Assembly: GCA_051880035.1 (NCBI GenBank)
Contig: JBJENE010000062.1
Location: forward strand, 20,637 to 84,636
Direction of reading: 5' to 3'
From: Eshraghiella sp051880035
GTDB taxonomy: Bacteria; Bacillota; Clostridia; Lachnospirales; Lachnospiraceae
Length of the DNA: 64,000 bases
The stretch's first letter is position 1. Each line of letters opens with the position of its first letter. Positions 59,969 to 64,000 of the stretch are shown here, piece by piece. Below the pieces are notes generated by a model. That model saw only the letters and a program-made list of their open reading frames with translations, ran no database searches and was not told the DNA's origin. The position numbers and the translations under genes are program-made.

Positions 59969-61570
59969 TTAACTCCAACCTTCGTTTAACCAGTTGCGCA
60001 ACAAAAGCGCAACTGCTTCCGGATTTTCATCTACAAATTTCTCAATTGCAAGTCTTGTTTCGGATTTATCCTGTAAATCAATTTCCTCAATAGGCTGCTG
60101 TTTTTCTTTGGTAGTAGCAAGCATATCTTCCACACTCAGTTCAGGTTCTGTCTCTTCAACCGCAACAGGTCTCGTACTTCTGATAATTATAAATACAAGG
60201 AGTCCTGCAATTAATACTGCAAGTATGATTTCTATAACAAGGAAAGGCGAAGTCTTCGTAGCTTCTCTGTCATAGAAAATATATCTTGAATATGCGAGAA
60301 TTGAGATATCGTCCTCATCAATTCCAGTACCTGTAGAAACTATACTTGTATATCTTTCATCCACTTCCGTCTCAATCGGTTCGGAATTGGCTGCCTTATA
60401 CTCTTCCCATGTCATATCATCAAGAAGTCCCTGTTCCTCAGCATCTTCTTCGTTAAGAACATTATATTTCATGGCGATGATTGACACGCTTGAATTACCG
60501 TAATTGATTGTTCCCGATGCAGGTTTGGTTGTTGTAACCGTTTCATTCTGATACCAGTCATACTCTGCCAGTGTATATTCGGATGTGGTTCCGTCGGCAT
60601 TCTGGATTTCATATGTGGTATCCTGATCATTGGATTCCGTTCCCGCAACACCGCTGGCATCCGCAATCGCACCTGTAGAATTCACTTCATAGCTGTGTTT
60701 CTTAAGTCCTTCGTCTGATCCTTCCGGAGCTTTATATGTATGGTCAATAATCTCAACCTCATCAAAGTTAACATCAAGCTTCGGTGAAACCGTGACTTCA
60801 CTGTAAAAATCAGTGGCCAGAAGAAGCTGTTTTGCCTTGGCAATTATTGCATTCTCAAGCTGTGTCTGTACTTTCTGGCTGGCACTGCTTACAGAGTAAG
60901 AACTTGATGTTCCGCCGTAGTACAAAAGATTGGCATTATTATCCATTATTACAACATTATTGGTATTATTACTTCCTACATTGGTAGCAAGAGTAAGACC
61001 GATTGCAGTTGCCTGCTCCTCTGACATTTCCTTGGTAAGTGTCAGCATGGCTGTAATGGAAGCATCTTCGTTCTCCGAAAAAATAGTATTGTCCGAATCA
61101 GGAAAGCTTATTGTCACTCTCGCTTTTTTGATACCGTCCAGAGATTCAAGATCACTTGAAAATTTAGATTCCAGGTAAGCGGTGTACTTCTTTTTCTGAT
61201 TGGCGGCAGTATCCGTAAATCCGCCCGAAACGGCATCTGCAAGAGAATAGCCTTCGGAAGCTATGTTGTTGGAACCAAGTACAAGCTTAGCCTCCACATA
61301 GTCTTCCTCATTAACTCTTACAACATAATTTTCATCAACGGTACAGGTTATGTTGCTGTCAGAAAGAAGTGTTCTTACCTCGGTGGCTTCCGATGCTGAT
61401 GCACATTCCCTGAGTACAACGGTGGTTGTCCTTGTAAAAACAATTGCAAGAATAATAATCGCTATAATAACAACCGCTGTGATTGATATAAACAAAGCTC
61501 TCTGTGTTTTGTTAAATTTCATCCACCAATCCTTAATTTTTTGAAGGATTGCTTTGAGTCTGTCCTGCAT
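59969..61570 (-). CDS. fliF: Flagellar MS-ring protein FliF
   Basis: The 533-aa protein has an N-terminal TM helix (ALFISITAVVIIAIIILAIVF), ring-building motifs including KARVTISFPDSDNTIFSENEDASITAMLTL, a beta-collar region, and a second TM (VIEIILAVLIAGLLVFIIIRST) with the FliG-binding C-terminal tail (RLAIEKFVDENPEAVALLLRNWLNEGW). It nucleates the basal body. AGGAGATTGATTACAT precedes the ATG. Confidence 0.97.
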   Translation of the reverse strand: MQDRLKAILQKIKDWWMKFNKTQRALFISITAVVIIAIIILAIVFTRTTTVVLRECASASEATEVRTLLSDSNITCTVDENYVVRVNEEDYVEAKLVLGSNNIASEGYSLADAVSGGFTDTAANQKKKYTAYLESKFSSDLESLDGIKKARVTISFPDSDNTIFSENEDASITAMLTLTKEMSEEQATAIGLTLATNVGSNNTNNVVIMDNNANLLYYGGTSSSYSVSSASQKVQTQLENAIIAKAKQLLLATDFYSEVTVSPKLDVNFDEVEIIDHTYKAPEGSDEGLKKHSYEVNSTGAIADASGVAGTESNDQDTTYEIQNADGTTSEYTLAEYDWYQNETVTTTKPASGTINYGNSSVSIIAMKYNVLNEEDAEEQGLLDDMTWEEYKAANSEPIETEVDERYTSIVSTGTGIDEDDISILAYSRYIFYDREATKTSPFLVIEIILAVLIAGLLVFIIIRSTRPVAVEETEPELSVEDMLATTKEKQQPIEEIDLQDKSETRLAIEKFVDENPEAVALLLRNWLNEGWS

Positions 61571-61589
61571 ATGTAATCAATCTCCTACA

Positions 61590-61925
61590 CTAAATCTGCA
61601 TATTCATAATTTCTTTATATGCACTTAATAACTGATTCTTAATTGCAACCGTATATTGCAGAGAAAGGTTAGCTTTCTGTTCGATTACTGCCAACTCATG
61701 GGTACTTGTAAGTTTACCGGTTGCATAATCAACTTCGGCCTGCTGTGCTGCCTGAAGATAATTATTGGTTCCTTCAATCATATTAACCGCTGCATTGAAT
61801 ATTCCGTCAAATGTGCCATCAGAGCTTCTCTTTAAAGTCCCTGATGTCTCTGTGCTTTCTTTACTGTTAAGAATGCTGTTAATATGGGAGGATGTAACAT
61901 TAATCATGGAAGATATATCACTCAT
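61590..61925 (-). CDS. fliE: Flagellar hook-basal body protein FliE
   Basis: The 111-aa protein has a variable N-terminus and the conserved C-terminal helices NAAVNMIEGTNNYLQAAQQAEVDYATGKLTSTHELAVIEQKANLSLQYTVAIKNQLLSAYKEIMNMQI. It links the MS ring to the rod and is the first exported substrate. AGAGGTAATGATTC precedes the ATG; fliF begins 19 bases later. Confidence 0.95.
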   Translation of the reverse strand: MSDISSMINVTSSHINSILNSKESTETSGTLKRSSDGTFDGIFNAAVNMIEGTNNYLQAAQQAEVDYATGKLTSTHELAVIEQKANLSLQYTVAIKNQLLSAYKEIMNMQI

Positions 61926-61939
61926 GAATCATTACCTCT

Positions 61940-62383
61940 CTATTCCATAAGCTTAAGGCCTGTTGACGCAACATTTTTACTTGCTTCAAAAGCTGTCGCA
62001 TTGGCCTCATATGACCTGGTTGAATCAATAAGGTCCGTCATTTCGGTAACCACATTGACATTAGGATAAAGTACATAACCGTTCTCATCCGCATCAGGAT
62101 GTGATGGATCATATACAAGATTCATATCCGTGTCAGTATCATTTGTGATAGCAGTTACTTTAACTCCGTTACCTATTCCGTTAATCGTTCTGTTAAGAAC
62201 CTGTCCAAAATTATTTGTAGTGGAAACTTTCTCGGTAAGGACCACATTCTTTCGTACATAAGGTCCTCCCTCTTTGGTTCTTGTAGTATTGGCATTGGCA
62301 ATGTTCTGGGAAATAACATCCATACGAAGTCTCTGTGCAGACATTCCCGAAGCATTAATATTCATTCCCGAAAAAAGAGCCAT
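61940..62383 (-). CDS. flgC: Proximal rod protein FlgC
   Basis: The 147-aa rod protein shows NINASGMSAQRLRMDVISQNIANANTTRTKEGGPYVRK and the C-terminal NVVTEMTDLIDSTRSYEANATAFEASKNVASTGLKLM coiled coil. AAGGAGGAATTTT precedes the ATG. It lies 37 bases after flgB. Confidence 0.97.
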   Translation of the reverse strand: MALFSGMNINASGMSAQRLRMDVISQNIANANTTRTKEGGPYVRKNVVLTEKVSTTNNFGQVLNRTINGIGNGVKVTAITNDTDTDMNLVYDPSHPDADENGYVLYPNVNVVTEMTDLIDSTRSYEANATAFEASKNVASTGLKLME

Positions 62384-62420
62384 AAAATTCCTCCTTATCT
62401 GTTATACAGAATTATCCTGA

Positions 62421-62822
62421 TTATGTGGTAGTCATTGCAGTCTTAAGTCTGGCAAAATTCTGACTTATTCCGTCAATAACACCCTCGTAATAAAGCTGAT
62501 TTGAAGCGAGTTCAATTTCCTCCATGTCGATATCAACATTGTTGCCATCCAGCCTGTAAGACAGATTGGAATTATCCGTATACACCACAGGTGATACAGT
62601 GTCGTAATTAATATTGCGCACAGTCTGTGTGAGTGTACGGGAGGAAGAGCCGGCCTTTGCAACTGCAGCCGAAAGAACTGATTCAAAACTTACATCCTGT
62701 CTTTTGTAGTTAGGGGTATCCACATTAGCAATATTGCTGCTTATTACTTCATTACGCTTCCATGAGTAATCTGCAGCGGATGTTAAAAGATCCACATAAG
62801 CAAATGCTCCTGAATTAACCAT
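62421..62822 (-). CDS. flgB: Proximal rod protein FlgB
   Basis: The 133-aa rod protein has the family segment YSWKRNEVISSNIANVDTPNYKRQDVSFESVL and the C-terminal NVDIDMEEIELASNQLYYEGVIDGISQNFARLKTAM. It is the first gene of the flagellar operon. AAAGGAGGATATT precedes the ATG. Promoter elements upstream are listed separately. Confidence 0.97.
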   Translation of the reverse strand: MVNSGAFAYVDLLTSAADYSWKRNEVISSNIANVDTPNYKRQDVSFESVLSAAVAKAGSSSRTLTQTVRNINYDTVSPVVYTDNSNLSYRLDGNNVDIDMEEIELASNQLYYEGVIDGISQNFARLKTAMTTT

Positions 62823-62861
62823 AATATCCTCCTTTCCTTCTGTGCTTCCCTGCTTATATAT

Positions 62862-62869
62862 TTATCGGC
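62862..62869 (-). promoter_or_regulatory. Possible SigD -10 (GCCGATAA) upstream of flgB
   Basis: A perfect GCCGATAA lies 40 bases upstream of flgB, but no TAAA sits 14-16 bases before it. It overlaps the inverted pair GGCAA-N7-TTGCC. It could add SigD feedback to the operon, or be chance. Confidence 0.35.
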
Positions 62870-62913
62870 AATTCCTTTTTGCCATAATACAATACAATTA
62901 TCTTATCTTAATT

Positions 62914-62942
62914 ATTATAGATACATAACGATAAAAAGTAAA
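62914..62942 (-). promoter_or_regulatory. SigA-type promoter of the flagellar operon
   Basis: TTTACT, 17-nt spacer, TATAAT on the minus strand, about 95 bases upstream of flgB. Confidence 0.65.
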
Positions 62943-63024
62943 GTAAAAATTAGCTTATCTTGTGTTTTTTTATGTCAAGACCACAAAATATAGCTGTTAT
63001 TCTCTTAAATGATATATAAAAATC

Positions 63025-63057
63025 AAAAAAATCGCCATATCAAGCGATACAGCGATT
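63025..63057 (-). terminator. Terminator of codY
   Basis: AATCGC...GCGATT with an inner TAT/ATA stem, then seven U on the minus strand, ten bases after the codY stop. It separates codY from the flagellar operon. Confidence 0.85.
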
Positions 63058-63066
63058 CCTTTCACT

Positions 63067-63846
63067 TTAACTGTTGGATTTAATTCTCTCTATCTCGTCA
63101 AAGACCACATCATTAAGCACCTTGATATACGTGCCCTTCATCCCTGATGATCTGGATTCAATGACTCCCGCACTTTCAAATTTCCTGAGTGCGTTAACTA
63201 TTACTGAGCGGGTAATTCCTACCCTGTCGGCAATCTTACTTGCAACAAGAATACCTTCTCCTCCGCTCAATTCGTCAAAAATATGAATAATGGCTTCAAG
63301 CTCCGAATATGAAAGTGTGCTTATTGCCGACTTAACTATATGTACCTTGCGGTCCTCCTCTGCCGTCTCCTCATTAACGGAGCGCATCATCTCAAGTCCC
63401 ACAACGGTTGTCCCATATTCGCAAAGGATTATATCATCAATATCATACTGATTAGCCACCTTATACATAAACAGGGTTCCCAACCGTTCCCCGGCAATAT
63501 CAATCGGTGCTATAATCGCCTGATACTTATTGGCATATCCTTCGGCAAATCCCAATGTCTCAAGATTAACATTTTCCTTGGTAGAAAGGACATTTAAAAG
63601 CCGTTCATTGAACATGGCATCTACAAATCCTCCCACTTCATCCTGAATAAGCTCTTTAATCTCTTCTACATTATTACTTATGCTTACTCCAAGTACCTTG
63701 CCCTTCTTGCTGATAACCAACACATTAGATGTAAGAACATCGCTCATAACCTTACAGATATCATTAAAAACTACTTTCTGAGAACTGTTGTTATGTAGCA
63801 GCTTATTAATCTTCCGTGTCTTATCAAGTAACTGTACACTGCTCAT
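63067..63846 (-). CDS. codY: GTP/branched-chain amino acid-responsive repressor CodY
   Basis: The 259-aa regulator has an N-terminal GAF domain (KTRKINKLLHNNSSQKVVFNDICKVMSDVLTSNVLVISKKGKVLGVSI) that binds Ile/Val, a linker helix, and a C-terminal winged HTH (ASKIADRVGITRSVIVNALRKFESAGVIESRSSGMKGTYIKVLND) with the SxGxKGTYIKV wing. It represses nitrogen, stationary-phase and often motility genes when nutrients are plentiful, and sits next to the flagellar operon. It ends with its own terminator. Confidence 0.97.
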   Translation of the reverse strand: MSSVQLLDKTRKINKLLHNNSSQKVVFNDICKVMSDVLTSNVLVISKKGKVLGVSISNNVEEIKELIQDEVGGFVDAMFNERLLNVLSTKENVNLETLGFAEGYANKYQAIIAPIDIAGERLGTLFMYKVANQYDIDDIILCEYGTTVVGLEMMRSVNEETAEEDRKVHIVKSAISTLSYSELEAIIHIFDELSGGEGILVASKIADRVGITRSVIVNALRKFESAGVIESRSSGMKGTYIKVLNDVVFDEIERIKSNS

Positions 63847-63903
63847 TGTACCCTACCCTTCAAAAACCTTAAAATTCCTATACCCGAATCATCTTATAAG
63901 AGA

Positions 63904-63932
63904 ATTTTATCACACTGTTCAAAGAGTTTCAA
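63904..63932 (-). promoter_or_regulatory. SigA-type promoter of codY
   Basis: TTGAAA, 17-nt spacer, TAAAAT on the minus strand, about 60 bases upstream of the codY start. Confidence 0.75.
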
Positions 63933-63941
63933 TATTTTCGA

Positions 63942-64000
63942 TTAAATTGATAGTGTAAATTTATATTCGGATTTAATGGGATAGAGTTCGCCCTTGATGC
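63942..64000 (-). CDS. 3' end of an unidentified gene upstream of codY
   Basis: On the minus strand one frame enters from the right edge and reads IKGELYPIKSEYKFTLSI before TAA at 63942-63944. Composition is protein-like and the stop lies just upstream of the codY promoter. Too short to identify; topA is a frequent neighbour of codY in Lachnospiraceae, but I see no zinc-finger signature to confirm it. Confidence 0.5.
   Translation of the reverse strand, partial: IKGELYPIKSEYKFTLSI

Noticed and set aside
63904..63950. CodY box upstream of codY
   Set aside because: AATCGAAAATATT resembles part of AATTTTCWGAAAATT but misses the central spacing and several bases.

Overview
The window looks like the chromosome of a motile, anaerobic, low-GC Gram-positive bacterium of the Lachnospiraceae (Lachnospira/Roseburia/Butyrivibrio type; genus not resolved). 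The pointers are a CodY-type regulator directly upstream of one very long flagellar operon, a FliY-type switch protein with CheC/CheD, an [FeFe] hydrogenase of the HydABC bifurcating type, AT-rich intergenic DNA, and Shine-Dalgarno sites of the AGGAGG type. Nearly every gene is on the minus strand. I see no tRNA, rRNA, insertion sequence, prophage or CRISPR array.

Reading along transcription (right to left): 63.9-28.9 kb holds the tail of an unidentified gene, codY, and then a co-directional flagellar/chemotaxis block: flgB-flgC-fliE-fliF-fliG-fliH-fliI-fliJ-motE-like-fliK-flgD-(TIGR02530)-flgE-flbD-motA-motB-fliL-fliM-fliY-cheY-fliO-fliP-fliQ-fliR-flhB-flhA-flhF-flhG-pilZ/ycgR-cheB-cheA-cheW-cheC-cheD-(small membrane protein)-sigD-fapA-like-(three poorly known genes). 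It encodes basal body, hook, export gate, stator, switch, the late sigma factor and most of chemotaxis; cheR, flagellin and flgM are not in the window. rpsB-tsf follows with its own promoter and structured leader, then a 458-bp intergenic stretch packed with inverted repeats, and a chemoreceptor gene whose leader carries an intrinsic terminator.

The 25-14 kb region is mixed: a lipase-like hydrolase, a small XRE regulator with two operator palindromes facing a zinc-ribbon membrane protein, a tandem-repeat protein of unknown function, the hydCBA electron-bifurcating hydrogenase operon, a Thr/Glu-rich surface protein, a MATE transporter whose promoter is bracketed by an inverted repeat, a small protein with a near-consensus SigD promoter, and sfsA.

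The most interesting part is 14.3-4.7 kb. About 335 bp with a strong promoter, at least four stable hairpins and a perfect intrinsic terminator probably encode a structured non-coding RNA. Directly downstream is a tight seven-gene operon: zinc-ribbon membrane protein, PP2C phosphatase, transmembrane Ser/Thr kinase with a sugar-binding-like exterior domain, HTH protein, twin-FHA ABC ATPase, ABC-2 permease, and a YD-repeat lipoprotein. This resembles a split version of the mycobacterial PknF/Rv1747 kinase-FHA-transporter pair and is the best candidate for an undescribed phospho-regulated export system. The left end carries secreted or wall-acting proteins (an M23 endopeptidase with a ricin-type lectin, a catalytically dead NlpC/P60 membrane protein) and a signal-less GH9 glycosidase.
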